In this document: positions 34,241 to 42,980 of the stretch, piece after piece
Numbering within the stretch: the stretch's first letter is position 1
Layout: each line of letters begins with the position of its first letter
NCBI GenBank assembly: GCA_035764725.1
Contig: DASTYT010000046.1
Coordinates: forward strand, 1-64,000
Length of the DNA: 64,000 nucleotides
Direction: 5' to 3'
Source of the DNA: Candidatus Methylomirabilota bacterium
Lineage (GTDB): Bacteria; Methylomirabilota; Methylomirabilia; Rokubacteriales; CSP1-6
Program-made: the position numbers and the translations under genes
The notes under the pieces: generated by a model
What the model saw: the letters and a program-made list of their open reading frames with translations, nothing else
Told to the model about the DNA's origin: nothing
The model's database searches: none

Positions 34241-34656
34241 TTGAGGCTCGCCGCCTTCTCGGGCGACACGTACCAGACGACGACGTGATAGTGCGGCTCG
34301 GCGACGCCGGGATGGCCGGCGTTGAAGTAGACGTCGACGTGATCCACCTTCTCCTTCGCCGCGGTCAGATTGTTGAAGCCCTTGTGGGCGTCCAGGTCCT
34401 TCAGCGGGATCATGTAGACGGTGCTGACCAGCTTCCCGTCCTTGTCGTAGGCGAGGAAGGGGCCAGCCGGGAGCGTCTTGGGATCGACGTAGAGGGTGCC
34501 CAACCCCGGCAGGAAGTCGGGGAGCGCCACCAGCCCGCTGACCTTCTGATAATTGCCGCCGGGCGGCGCTTTCTCCTGCGCCGATGCGGGTGCGACCATC
34601 GCCGCGGCGGCGAGGGCCACTGCCAGAACCGAGAACCGAAGACCCTTCTGTGACAT
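34237..34656 (-). CDS. Small exported protein of unknown function, coupled to the cupredoxin
   Basis: A 139-residue protein with a signal peptide ending ASAQE (residue about 27). The mature chain has GNYQKVSGLVALPDFLPGLG and a His-rich stretch NAGHPGVAEPHYHVVVWYV near residues 112-130, which could bind copper or another metal. I do not recognise a well-named family with confidence; similar proteins occur as periplasmic DUF5602/TTHB210-like folds. The stop overlaps the cupredoxin start, so it may be a partner in the same electron-transfer or metal system. Confidence 0.7.
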   Translation of the reverse strand: MSQKGLRFSVLAVALAAAAMVAPASAQEKAPPGGNYQKVSGLVALPDFLPGLGTLYVDPKTLPAGPFLAYDKDGKLVSTVYMIPLKDLDAHKGFNNLTAAKEKVDHVDVYFNAGHPGVAEPHYHVVVWYVSPEKAASLK

Positions 34657-34729
34657 GTCCGTTCCTCCTCCTCTGGGGTGCGATGCCGAGCTGTCTCGTC
34701 ATGGCTTGGTGTCGGAGGAGGGCGGGATC

Positions 34730-34981
34730 TTACGTGCGGTCGTCGGGCTCCGAGCGCAGGAGGTCGCGCAGCGTCTCGAACTCATCGCGGCAGACTCCGC
34801 ACTGCCGAAGGTGATGGGCGAGACGGATCAGGATCGGGGCATCGGTGGCGCCCGCCAGGTCGAGCTCGACCCCAGGGGAGAGCAGGTCGAAGCACTCCGA
34901 GCAGGAGATCTCCTCGGCCTCCGTCTCGGAGACGTCACGCAGCAGACGCTCGATCACACGTGGGTCCACAGATCGCTCCAC
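34730..34981 (-). CDS. Zinc-finger anti-sigma factor (zf-HC2 type)
   Basis: An 83-residue protein with the HxxxCxxC anti-sigma signature at residues 57-64 (HLRQCGVC), plus Cys27 and Cys30 (SCSEC). Zinc bound by these residues could be lost on oxidation, releasing a sigma factor. There is no transmembrane helix, so it is a soluble anti-sigma factor of the RsrA/ChrR-like style. The start appears to be a GTG at 34981, 27 bases after the sigma factor stop. The pair therefore forms a sigma/anti-sigma unit. Confidence 0.8.
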   Translation of the reverse strand: MERSVDPRVIERLLRDVSETEAEEISCSECFDLLSPGVELDLAGATDAPILIRLAHHLRQCGVCRDEFETLRDLLRSEPDDRT

Positions 34982-35008
34982 TCTCTAGTAACTCCGGGCG
35001 GGCAAATC

Positions 35009-35656
35009 TTACCCCGCCTCGCCGAACATTCCGAGCACCTCGCCGGGCGCGAAGCCCCGAGCCTCGAGCCGCGTCTTGAGCTTCCACCGGGCGTCGTGCA
35101 GGAGCTTGTAGACGGCGTTGCGCGACGAGCCCCAGTGCCGGACCAGCTCGTCGAGCGGCACCTCGTCGACCACGATGGCCTTGAGCGCCTGCCGCTGCCG
35201 CTCGGAGAGCTCGGTCTCGATGATCTCCTCGATCACCTTCCATGCCTCGCCGCGCCGGGCCGCTTGATCCGGGTCGACGGAACGCGCGTCGGTCTCGAGG
35301 CGCCACGTCGAGGGGCCGGCCTGGTCGAGCAATGCGTCGAGGGAGACGGGCTTCCAGGCCTCGCGGCGGCCGGCGACCAGCGCCATGTTGATGGCGAACT
35401 TGTACGCCCACGTCGTGAAGCGGCTGTCGCCGCGGAAGTCCGGCAGGCGGTCCAGAATGGCCACCAGCGCGTTCTGGGCACAGTCCTCGGCGAGCTGATC
35501 CACGTCGAACGCGCCGTGGCGACCCGCGCGGCTCTGGCCGCGCTGCAGCGCGAAGCGCGCCGCCCGGACCAGGAGGACCCGCAGCTCGTGGAGCGCGGCG
35601 GCTTGCGCTTCGCCGCGCCCCGCCAGCGCCTGGATCCACTGATCATTCGTCCTCAT
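35009..35656 (-). CDS. ECF RNA polymerase sigma factor (SigB/RpoE-type)
   Basis: A 215-residue ECF sigma factor. Region 2 is about residues 45-115 (EDCAQNALVAILDRLPDFRG, RFTTWAYKFAINMALV), with a loop rich in Arg and Asp. Region 4 has LSERQRQALKAIVVDEVPLD and a helix-turn-helix SRNAVYKLLHDARWKLKTRL. The start is ATG 35656; no ribosome site is obvious. The downstream zinc-finger gene encodes its probable anti-sigma partner. Two secreted proteins, one of them a cupredoxin, follow on the same strand, so the pair probably responds to redox or copper stress. Confidence 0.85.
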   Translation of the reverse strand: MRTNDQWIQALAGRGEAQAAALHELRVLLVRAARFALQRGQSRAGRHGAFDVDQLAEDCAQNALVAILDRLPDFRGDSRFTTWAYKFAINMALVAGRREAWKPVSLDALLDQAGPSTWRLETDARSVDPDQAARRGEAWKVIEEIIETELSERQRQALKAIVVDEVPLDELVRHWGSSRNAVYKLLHDARWKLKTRLEARGFAPGEVLGMFGEAG

Positions 35657-35745
35657 CGGCGTCCCGGAGGCCAGGATAGCAGTCTTGACCCTCCCCCGCG
35701 GATGAGGTAATAAGGACATATCCCGGTAGGGAAAGGTAAGATCAT

Positions 35746-36741
35746 ATGAATACACGGCTTACGGCCCCGATCGGCATCCTGGATGAGCACCCCGAGTGGT
35801 CGACTCGCCTCATCGCCGAGCTGACCCGGCGAGGCCTGCCCTGGGAGAAGATCGATCACTCGAATCACGCCTTCGACCCCCATGACCGCCGTCCCGCGTA
35901 CTCGGTCATCGTCAACCGCTCGAGCCCCTCGTCGCACACACGGGGGCATGCGGGCGTGCTCTTCTACGCCGAGGCCTTCCTCGCTCACGTGGAGTCGCTC
36001 GGCATTCCCGTGATCAACCGCGTCGCCGCGTACCGGTTCGAGAAGTCGAAGGCGCTGCAGCTCGGGCTCTTCGAGCGGTTGGGCGTGCGCTATCCGCGCG
36101 CGGTCGTCGTGAACCACCGCGACCAGGTCCTCAAGGCGCTCGACGAGGTGCGCTTCCCGCTCGTGATCAAGCCCAATGTCGGCGGCTCCGGCGCCGGTAT
36201 CGTGCGGTTCTCGACGCGCGAGGAGCTCGCCGAGCGTCTCGACACCCTCGCCTTCGGGCCCGACGGGACCGCGCTGGTGCAGGAGTTCATCGAATCAGAA
36301 GATGGGGCGATCGTCCGCGTCGAGGTGCTGGACGGAACCTACCTCTACGCCATCCGAATCGTCCGTGACCGCGACGCCGGCTTCAATCTCTGCCCCGCGG
36401 ACATCTGCCAGACTGGGCCGGCGCCGGCCGCCGCGCCCGCCGTGGAGCTCGGCGCCTGCCCGGTGGACGTCAAGCCGGGGCTCGACGTGCGCGGCTACGA
36501 CGCCCCCGCGGAGGCCATCGATACGGTGATCCGCCTCACCCGGGCCGCGTCGATCGACGTGGGCGGCGTGGAATACCTCGTCAACAAGGCCGACGGGAAG
36601 ATCTACTACTACGACGTCAACGCCACCTCGAACTTCGTGGCGAACGCGCCGGCCGTCGTGGGCTTCGAGCCGACGGAGCGCTTCGTGGACTTCATCGTCG
36701 AGGTCGCTCAGCACGGCGGCCGGCCCGGCCGGAGCGCGTAG
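35746..36741 (+). CDS. ATP-grasp ligase (RimK-like)
   Basis: A 331-residue protein with the ATP-grasp fold. The N-terminal pre-domain (residues 1-95) is followed by the nucleotide domain with RFPLVIKPNVGGSGAGIVRF (glycine-rich loop), ALVQEFIESEDGAIVRVEVL, and the metal-site end GKIYYYDVNATSNFVANAP (D-x-N motif). It resembles RimK/glutathione-synthetase-like enzymes that join an amino acid or peptide to an acid. The partner substrates are unknown. A ribosome site (GGGAAAGG) lies before ATG 35746. It is divergent from the sigma factor gene with a 90-base gap. Confidence 0.85.
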   Translation: MNTRLTAPIGILDEHPEWSTRLIAELTRRGLPWEKIDHSNHAFDPHDRRPAYSVIVNRSSPSSHTRGHAGVLFYAEAFLAHVESLGIPVINRVAAYRFEKSKALQLGLFERLGVRYPRAVVVNHRDQVLKALDEVRFPLVIKPNVGGSGAGIVRFSTREELAERLDTLAFGPDGTALVQEFIESEDGAIVRVEVLDGTYLYAIRIVRDRDAGFNLCPADICQTGPAPAAAPAVELGACPVDVKPGLDVRGYDAPAEAIDTVIRLTRAASIDVGGVEYLVNKADGKIYYYDVNATSNFVANAPAVVGFEPTERFVDFIVEVAQHGGRPGRSA

Positions 36742-36794
36742 CCCGGCTCAGGGCGTCGGGTACACTGGAGGTCGATCCCCGGAGGCTCGACCTC

Positions 36795-37421
36795 ATGGCC
36801 CAGCTTTCGTTGTTTCCCTCCGCGCACGAGACCGTGCTCGTCGACGACGAGCGCGGCCGTGTCGTCTACTGGCCCGACTGCGTTCCGACCGAGACGGCGG
36901 GCGCCTGGCTCGCGGAGCTCCGCGAGTCGGTGCCGTGGAAGACGGAGCGCCGCCGCATGTACGACCGCGACGTGGACGTGCCGCGGCTCCAGGCGCACTT
37001 CTCCCTCGTCACGGACGAGGGCGGAGCGCCGCCCGCGCTTCGCCTCGCGGCGGCGCACGTCGTGGCCGCGACCGGCGTGGCCTTCAACAGCGTGGGCCTC
37101 AATTTCTATCGCGACGGCCGGGACAGCGTGGCGCCGCACAACGACCACCTCGACGAGATCGTCGAGCGTTTTCCCATCGCGCTGCTCTCGCTGGGCGAGA
37201 CCCGTCGCATGACCATCCGCGCCAAGGCGCCCCCGCGCCGGGTCCTCCACGTGGACCTCGCGGCGGGGAGCCTCCTCCTCATGAGCTACGAGACGCAGCT
37301 CCACTACACGCACGGGATCCCGAAGACCACCGAGCGGGTGGGGCCGCGGATCAGTCTCGCCTTTCGCGTGAGGCCCGCGGAGAGCCCCAAGAGGCCCTTC
37401 AGCGCAGCTCGCGGCAGGTGA
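36795..37421 (+). CDS. alkB: AlkB-family Fe(II)/2-oxoglutarate dioxygenase
   Basis: A 208-residue AlkB homologue. The active-site set is complete: NFYRDGRDSVAPHNDHLDE with His115 and Asp117, His173 in the segment YTHGIPK, and Arg185 and Arg191 for 2-oxoglutarate (RVGPRISLAFR). AlkB proteins remove methyl groups from 1-methyladenine and 3-methylcytosine in DNA or RNA. The length matches the AlkB2-type bacterial forms, and the N-terminus (LSLFPSAHETVL) is typical of them. The start is ATG 36795, behind GGAGG with a gap of 7. It is just downstream of the ATP-grasp gene and convergent with the next. Confidence 0.9.
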   Translation: MAQLSLFPSAHETVLVDDERGRVVYWPDCVPTETAGAWLAELRESVPWKTERRRMYDRDVDVPRLQAHFSLVTDEGGAPPALRLAAAHVVAATGVAFNSVGLNFYRDGRDSVAPHNDHLDEIVERFPIALLSLGETRRMTIRAKAPPRRVLHVDLAAGSLLLMSYETQLHYTHGIPKTTERVGPRISLAFRVRPAESPKRPFSAARGR

Positions 37422-38535
37422 CGAGCTGGGGCGCGGGCCGGGCCGCCGCGAGGGGCGCGCGCGAGCCCACCAGGACCAGGCGCAGATCCGACGGGCTCGC
37501 GGACCGCGCGCACAGCGTGCGGAAGCCAGCGAGATACGCCCGGCGCTCGGGATAGGGCGGCGTCTTCACGTCCCGCATGGCCCACGGCAGGAGCCGCACG
37601 ATGAGCCGGCCGTCGGTGCCCGTTTCGGCCACCGCGCGGGCGTGCGGGCCCAGGCTCGGCGCGGCGCCGCGCTCGGCGGCGAGCCATGCCTCGTCCACGT
37701 TCAGCGAGTAGAGCGAGAACGAGAGGTAGGCGTCCCAGAGCCCCACCGGGTGGAGCGCGGGGAGGACGCCCACCAGCACGACCAGCGTGCGGTGATACCA
37801 GCCGCTGGACCACAGCAGCGCGCGCGGCGGGTCGGCCTCGTTCCAGAAGAGCAGCAGGACGAGGATGCCGAGCGCGAGGTTCCAGGGCCAGACGACGGGA
37901 TTCCAGCGCTGGCCGAGCGGCCCCAGGGCGAGCAGCAGCAGGCCGTGCATGAGCGCCGCCGCGAGGGCCGCCGGGCGTCGCGTGGGCGGCAGCAGAAGCC
38001 CCACGCCGATCAGCGCCTCCCCGACGCCCAGCAGCATGCCGAGCGGGGCCAGCCATCCCGACGGCAACGCCGCCGCCGCGCCCAGCGGCGCCAGAGCCCA
38101 CGGCAGTACCGAGGGGCCGAAGTCCGGATTCAGCTTGCTGACGCCGCTCCAGATGTAGGTCGCCACCAGCACGAGCTGACACGCCTGACGCGGCCGATCG
38201 ACGAAGGCGAAAGCGGCCAGCAGCAGCGCGCCCTGATAGAGCCACGGCTGCAGGCGGTTCTGGTCCCCGACCACGAGCAGGGCCGCGACGGCGATGAAGG
38301 GCAGGGGCGTCCAGGCACGCGGGACGAGGGCGAGGGCGAGGAGGACGAGGAGAAGGAGGACTGTCCACGCCGAGAGCGCGTCCGGGACGGCCGGAAGCGG
38401 CAGCCAGGGCGCGGTCGGGAACTCGCGGCTGGTCCCCCAGAGCGGCCAGCTCAGCGCGATGCACGCGGCGAGCATGGCCACGACGAGCGCGCGCGTCCCG
38501 CCCAGGCGTGCCCCCAGGGGGTCGCGCCGCGTCAA
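37399..38535 (-). CDS. Polytopic membrane protein of unknown function (DoxX/HTTM-like)
   Basis: About 378 residues with roughly ten hydrophobic helices up to residue 270 (LVVAMLAACIALSWPLW, TVLLLLVLLALALVP and others), then a soluble tail of about 95 residues. The segment TYIWSGVSKLNPDFGPSVLP resembles the YxxSGxxKL element of HTTM and MauE/DoxX-like redox membrane proteins. The start is probably TTG 38535, whose TTGA overlaps the stop of the upstream LLM enzyme. Alternatively a GTG or ATG lies about 20 codons inside. Coupled translation suggests that it works with the LLM enzyme. The tail contains RLIVRLLPWAMRDVKTPPYP. Confidence 0.7.
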   Translation of the reverse strand: MTRRDPLGARLGGTRALVVAMLAACIALSWPLWGTSREFPTAPWLPLPAVPDALSAWTVLLLLVLLALALVPRAWTPLPFIAVAALLVVGDQNRLQPWLYQGALLLAAFAFVDRPRQACQLVLVATYIWSGVSKLNPDFGPSVLPWALAPLGAAAALPSGWLAPLGMLLGVGEALIGVGLLLPPTRRPAALAAALMHGLLLLALGPLGQRWNPVVWPWNLALGILVLLLFWNEADPPRALLWSSGWYHRTLVVLVGVLPALHPVGLWDAYLSFSLYSLNVDEAWLAAERGAAPSLGPHARAVAETGTDGRLIVRLLPWAMRDVKTPPYPERRAYLAGFRTLCARSASPSDLRLVLVGSRAPLAAARPAPQLVTCRELR

Positions 38536-39635
38536 CGCGTCAGGGATGCGGGCCCCACGGCGCGGCGGGTGCTCCAGGAATGCACCACGGGGAGCACTTC
38601 CTTGGCGTAGAGACGGAGCCCGGTCTCGGCCACGTCGAGGGGCGTGCCCCCGAAGCGGAACGACGTCGCCAGCTCGAAATCGCCCACGAGGCCGCGCCGC
38701 TCCTCGAGCTTGCGCAGGATGCGGTCGGGGGTGCCCCAGACCGCGGCCTCCATGAAGGCGGAGACGATCCCGTCCATGCCGATCTCGCGAGCCATCGCGA
38801 TCTTCTGGGCGTAGGCGTCGTAGCCCTTCACGGTGCTGAAGTGCGGCCCCAGCAGCTCGTAGTGGTAGAAATTGCTCTCCACGAACTTGCCCATGTAGCG
38901 GCGCGCCTTTTCCTCGGCGCCGTCGAGCGTGGGCGTGCACACGCAGAAGTCGGCGAGGAGGGGCGGCCCCGCCTCGTGCCCGTGCATCGCGCGCACGAGC
39001 TCGCGATGCTTCTGGATCGCGGGCATGCGGATGGGCCAGGGCCGGTCCGCGAACATGACCATCCTGGCGTCGAGGCGGGCGGCCGAGACGACCGAGTCGT
39101 CGGACGAGGCCACCGCGTAGAGGCGGCCGTCGAAGCGGCGAGTCGGGCGTGGGCGGATCTCGGTGCGCGGCTGCGGGTAGAACGGCCCATGGCCCTCCAT
39201 GACGCCGGTGTGGAGGGCCCGCAGGATCATCTGCGAGGCCTCGTCGAAGCGCTCGCGCGATTCGTCCATCGTGCCGCGGAAGGCCTCGAATTCGCGCCGG
39301 GCGAGCCCCCGGCCGATGCCGAGGCGCAAGCGGCCCCGGCTCAGGTGATCGAGCATGGAGACCTGCTCGGCCACCCGCAGGGGATCGTGCCAGGGCAGGA
39401 TCACCGCGGCGGTGCCGAGACCGATGTCGCGACACTCGGCGGCGAGATAGGACATGAGCTGCAGGTTGTCGGGGCAGAACGAGTAGTCGTTGAAGTGGTG
39501 CTCGACCGACCAGAGCACGTCGAAGCCCAGGTCCGCGGCGAGCCGGGCGAGGCGCAGCTCCTCATCCCAGACCTGCGCGTCGGAGACATCGGTCCAGCCG
39601 TAGCTGGCGAACACCATTTGCAGGCCGACGTCCAT
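38532..39635 (-). CDS. LLM-class flavin-dependent oxidoreductase
   Basis: A 367-residue TIM-barrel enzyme of the bacterial luciferase-like family. Key stretches are LGFDVLWSVEHHFNDYSFCP, GTAAVILPWHDPLRVAEQVS (strands 3-4 of the FMN site) and LSRGRLRLGIGRGLARREFE. ATG 39635 follows GGGAGGAG. These enzymes use FMNH2 or F420 for oxygenation or hydride transfer on diverse substrates; no luciferase activity is implied. Its stop codon overlaps the start of the downstream membrane protein gene (TTGA), which suggests a two-gene operon. A second LLM enzyme is at 57089. Confidence 0.88.
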   Translation of the reverse strand: MDVGLQMVFASYGWTDVSDAQVWDEELRLARLAADLGFDVLWSVEHHFNDYSFCPDNLQLMSYLAAECRDIGLGTAAVILPWHDPLRVAEQVSMLDHLSRGRLRLGIGRGLARREFEAFRGTMDESRERFDEASQMILRALHTGVMEGHGPFYPQPRTEIRPRPTRRFDGRLYAVASSDDSVVSAARLDARMVMFADRPWPIRMPAIQKHRELVRAMHGHEAGPPLLADFCVCTPTLDGAEEKARRYMGKFVESNFYHYELLGPHFSTVKGYDAYAQKIAMAREIGMDGIVSAFMEAAVWGTPDRILRKLEERRGLVGDFELATSFRFGGTPLDVAETGLRLYAKEVLPVVHSWSTRRAVGPASLTR

Positions 39636-39732
39636 CGGAGACTCCTCCCGGGCACGCGGGCGCCGAGCCCAAGCGGCCGGCGTCATGATTTCACGATTGC
39701 CGGCCGCGCACAATCGAGCGATGCTACCGGCC

Positions 39733-40575
39733 ATGAGCGCGAACACTCGACCCGTCGCCGTCGTCGTGGGGGCCACGTCCAAGTGGCAAGCAGATGGCCG
39801 CAACACCAAGCTGGCGCACGGCAAGGCGCTGGACGACCGTGACGTGCCGGTCGGCGTGCGCTGGGGCGTGGGCGGCGCCATCGCCCAGAAGTTCGCCCGG
39901 GAAGGCTTCGTGACCGTGCTGACGACCCGCAAGGCCGCGAACGCGGCTCCGCTCGAGAAGGCCATTCAGGAGCATGGCGGCACGGCCTTCACCGTCGAGC
40001 TGGACCTCGTGTCGCAGGACTCGATCACGAAGGCGTTCGCCACCATTCGCGAGCGGGCGGGCGATCCCGCGGTGCTCGTCTACAACGCGGGCTATCTCGA
40101 GGGGCGTGACCTTCCGCCCGACAAGGAGCTGCTGGAGCACGTGCCGCTGGACATCTTCGAGACCGCGCAGCACATCGCGAGCCGTGGCCCCTTCCTCGTC
40201 GCCAAGGAAGTCCTCCCGGCGATGCGGAAGCGCGGCCACGGCTCCTTCCTCATCTCGAACAACGCCTCGTCGCTGCGGGGCCGCAAGCGCCTCACCGGGC
40301 AGTCGCTGTACTACCCGCGCGTGATGATGCGCACGCTGGCGCAGGTGCTCACGGAGGAGTACTCCGAGCACGGCGTCCACGTGGCCAACGTCGTGATCGA
40401 CGGCCTTATCGACTCGCCGGGCACCCGCGCGCTGGCCCGGGCGCGGGAGCATCCCGAGATCGTGATGAACCCCGAGAAGATCGCGGAGGCCTTTTACTAC
40501 CTCCACACACAGGACCGATCCTGCTGGACGCATGAGCTCCAGCTCACGCCCTACTCGACCAAGCCGAGCTTCTAG
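39733..40575 (+). CDS. Atypical short-chain dehydrogenase with insertion in the glycine motif
   Basis: A 280-residue SDR-like protein. The cofactor loop is split: VVGATSKW (residues 11-18) and RWGVGGAIAQKFA (43-55) are separated by a 24-residue insert containing QADGRNTKLAHGKALDDRDV. The NAG motif is at 118-120. The catalytic Tyr region SLYYPRVMM (191-199) lacks the Lys normally four residues after the Tyr; Val or Met is there instead. FLISNNASSLRG supplies the Ser. Activity may be altered or lost, or the insert may reshape the active site. ATG 39733 is preferred; 39721 is also possible. It is convergent with the CoA-transferase gene. Confidence 0.75.
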   Translation: MSANTRPVAVVVGATSKWQADGRNTKLAHGKALDDRDVPVGVRWGVGGAIAQKFAREGFVTVLTTRKAANAAPLEKAIQEHGGTAFTVELDLVSQDSITKAFATIRERAGDPAVLVYNAGYLEGRDLPPDKELLEHVPLDIFETAQHIASRGPFLVAKEVLPAMRKRGHGSFLISNNASSLRGRKRLTGQSLYYPRVMMRTLAQVLTEEYSEHGVHVANVVIDGLIDSPGTRALARAREHPEIVMNPEKIAEAFYYLHTQDRSCWTHELQLTPYSTKPSF

Positions 40576-40593
40576 CGGTCGGCGAGCGGCCGG

Positions 40594-41808
40594 CTAGCGC
40601 CCGGCTTGGGCGATGACGCCGGCTCCGAGGAGGCGCTCGATCTCCGCGGCGGCGATCCCGGCGGCGCGCAGCACCTCGACGGTGTGCTGCCCGATCTCGG
40701 GGGCGAAGGTCGCCGGCGCCTTGTCCGCGTCGCCGACCTGGAGCGGGCTCGACACGGTGTGGGAGGCGCCGAACCGCGGGTCGTCGGTCGGCACGAGCGC
40801 GCCGCTCGCGCGCATCTGCTCGTCGCGGGGAATGTCGTCGAGAGTCGCGACCACGCCGAACGCCACGCCGGTCGTTTCCAGAATTGGCGACCACGCCGCC
40901 CAGTCCCGGCTGGCGAACAGCTCGTCGAGCAGGCCGGTGAGGACTCGCGCGTTGGTGTGGCGGGCGGCCCGTGTCGCGAAGCGCGGATCGGTCAGGAGGT
41001 CCTCGCGGCCGATCCCCCGCGCGAAGGGCTCCCAGTGGCGCTCGTCGCCCGTGATCGTGAGCATGAACCAGCGTCCGTCGCGGCACCGGTACATGTTGGC
41101 GAGGGCGCTGATCGCCTCCTCGCGGGGCGGGCGCACCTCCGTACGCACGCCGCAGAGGATGCCCTGCACGGGGATCGCGTTCATCCAGAGTCCGTTGGCC
41201 AGGAGCGAGGTCGAGACCTTGGTGCCGCGCCCGGTGCGCTCGCGCTGAAAGAGCCCCGCCATGATCGCGGCGAAGAGCGCGGTCCCGGTGGGGTGATCGC
41301 CCATGCCCGGGAGCGAGCGGGCAGGGGGCACGTCCGGTGAGGCACGCACCAGGTCCATGAGCCCGGTGCGGGCCCAGAGCGCGATGCTGTCGAAGCCGGG
41401 CTTGCTGGCCTCCTCACCCGCCTCGCCGTAGGCGCTGATCGACGCATAGACCAGGCGCGGGTTCAGTGGGGCGAGGTCCTCGTAGCGCACGCGGAGCCGC
41501 GCCCGCGAGTCCAGCGGCGCGTTGGTCACGAACACGTCGACGTCCTTCACCAGACGGCGCAGGAGCCGCTGCCCGTCCTCCGTGCGGAGGTCGATGGCGA
41601 CGCTCCGCTTGGTGCGGTTGTCGACGATCCAGGGATAGTTGTACACGCTCGCCGGATATCCGGAGCCGCGCACGCGGTAGACGTCTCCGGTGGGCGGCTC
41701 CACCTTGATGACGTCGGCGCCGAAGTCCGCCATCATCGTGGTCGAGACCGGACCCGCGATGAAGTTGGCCGCGTCGATCACGCGGATGCCCTCGAGGAAG
41801 CGCGCCAT
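40594..41808 (-). CDS. CaiB/BaiF-type (class III) CoA-transferase
   Basis: A 404-residue enzyme starting at ATG 41808, behind GGAGGTC. The N-terminal motif LEGIRVIDAANFIAGP and ADFGADVIKVEPPTGD are family marks. The catalytic Asp is Asp171 in PGMGDHPTGTALF. DLRTEDGQRLLRRLVKDVDV lies in between. These enzymes form intertwined dimers and move CoA between carboxylic acids, such as formyl-, carnitine- or benzylsuccinyl-CoA. The acid partners cannot be told. It is divergent from a binding-protein gene at 41929. A second member is at 55305. Confidence 0.9.
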   Translation of the reverse strand: MARFLEGIRVIDAANFIAGPVSTTMMADFGADVIKVEPPTGDVYRVRGSGYPASVYNYPWIVDNRTKRSVAIDLRTEDGQRLLRRLVKDVDVFVTNAPLDSRARLRVRYEDLAPLNPRLVYASISAYGEAGEEASKPGFDSIALWARTGLMDLVRASPDVPPARSLPGMGDHPTGTALFAAIMAGLFQRERTGRGTKVSTSLLANGLWMNAIPVQGILCGVRTEVRPPREEAISALANMYRCRDGRWFMLTITGDERHWEPFARGIGREDLLTDPRFATRAARHTNARVLTGLLDELFASRDWAAWSPILETTGVAFGVVATLDDIPRDEQMRASGALVPTDDPRFGASHTVSSPLQVGDADKAPATFAPEIGQHTVEVLRAAGIAAAEIERLLGAGVIAQAGR

Positions 41809-41928
41809 GGTCGGGACCTCCGGTGGCGAACGTAACACGAACCCGCGCCGCTCGGTCTTCGAGCCACCATCCACCTGATGCCGCTCACCATTTGCGAGGC
41901 CGCGGCGACGTGCCGCATACTCCGGGAG

Positions 41929-42918
41929 ATGATCGTGACGCGACGCACATTCCTGGCCGGACTGGTACCCGTCGCTACCGTCGCTACCTCGCCAGCCGCG
42001 AGCTGGAGTCAACCTCGCGCGCGCCTTGGCTATCTGTCGGGCGGTCACAAGGACGAGAATGCCGCGAACACGGTGGACATCCTGCGTGCGGGCCTTCGCG
42101 AGCTCGGATGGCGTGCCGGCGACAACCTCCTGATCGAGGAACGCTATGCGGGCGGGGACTCCGCAAGCCTCCCGCGCCTGGCCCGAGAGCTGGTCGCGCA
42201 GCGTCCCGATGTGCTCGCCTGCACGGGCTCGACGGAGACGCGCGCGCTTCAAGCCGCGACGGGCACGATTCCGATCGTGTTCCTGCAGGTCGCGGCGGAT
42301 CCGGTGGCCGCCGGCTTCGTCCAGACCATCGTGCGCCCGGGGCGCAACATTACTGGCTTCACGCAGGCACCGCAGTTTCTGTGGAGCAAGCGGATCGCGC
42401 TGCTGACGGACGTCCTCGGCCGCCCGCCCCGCCGTCTCGCCTGGCTCGGCACTCCAGGTAATACGACGACCGCGACGAGTTGGCCCGATGCCCGTGACGC
42501 GGCGGCTCAGTTCAAGTGCGACGTGATCCGTGTGGACGCCAGCGGACGGGCCGACCTCGAGCGCGCCTTCGAGATGATCAAGGGCCGGGACGCGCTGCTG
42601 GTGCAGTTCGACTTCTTGTTTGCGGTCGAGCGGCGTCGCATAGCCGAGCTCGCGGCTCGCCATCGGATCCCCGCCATCTACGAGAATCGGATGCAGGTGC
42701 TGGGCGGCGGGCTCATGTCCTATGGGGCCGATCTGCGGGAGAACTACCGGCAAGGCGCGGGGTACGTGCACCGCATCCTCAACGGGTCGGTAGTGGGGGA
42801 CCTGCCCGTGGTGCAGCCGAGCCGCTTCGAGTTCGTGCTCAACTTGAAGGCCGCCCGGGCGCTTGGCCTGAAGATCACGCCGGTCTTCCTCGCGCGCGCG
42901 GACGAGGTCGTCGAGTAG
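41929..42918 (+). CDS. Orphan ABC transporter substrate-binding protein (PF04392 type)
   Basis: About 329 residues. A twin-arginine-like signal is present (TRRTFLAGLVPVATVATSPA), cleaved near residue 24. The two-lobed binding fold shows ARLGYLSGGHKDENAANTVD and the hinge element TIPIVFLQVAADPVAAGFVQ. The C-terminus (GDLPVVQPSRFEFVLNLKAARALG) is the family hallmark. The best start is ATG 41929 or GTG 41935 (GGGAG upstream). Such proteins bind aromatic or other small acids; no permease or ATPase is nearby. It is the intact cousin of the decayed gene at 851. Confidence 0.85.
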   Translation: MIVTRRTFLAGLVPVATVATSPAASWSQPRARLGYLSGGHKDENAANTVDILRAGLRELGWRAGDNLLIEERYAGGDSASLPRLARELVAQRPDVLACTGSTETRALQAATGTIPIVFLQVAADPVAAGFVQTIVRPGRNITGFTQAPQFLWSKRIALLTDVLGRPPRRLAWLGTPGNTTTATSWPDARDAAAQFKCDVIRVDASGRADLERAFEMIKGRDALLVQFDFLFAVERRRIAELAARHRIPAIYENRMQVLGGGLMSYGADLRENYRQGAGYVHRILNGSVVGDLPVVQPSRFEFVLNLKAARALGLKITPVFLARADEVVE

Positions 42919-42980
42919 CCAAGCCCGATTTGACAGGGGCGAGCGGGGTGGCCACCCTGAGCGATAGGGAGGTGCGAGCC

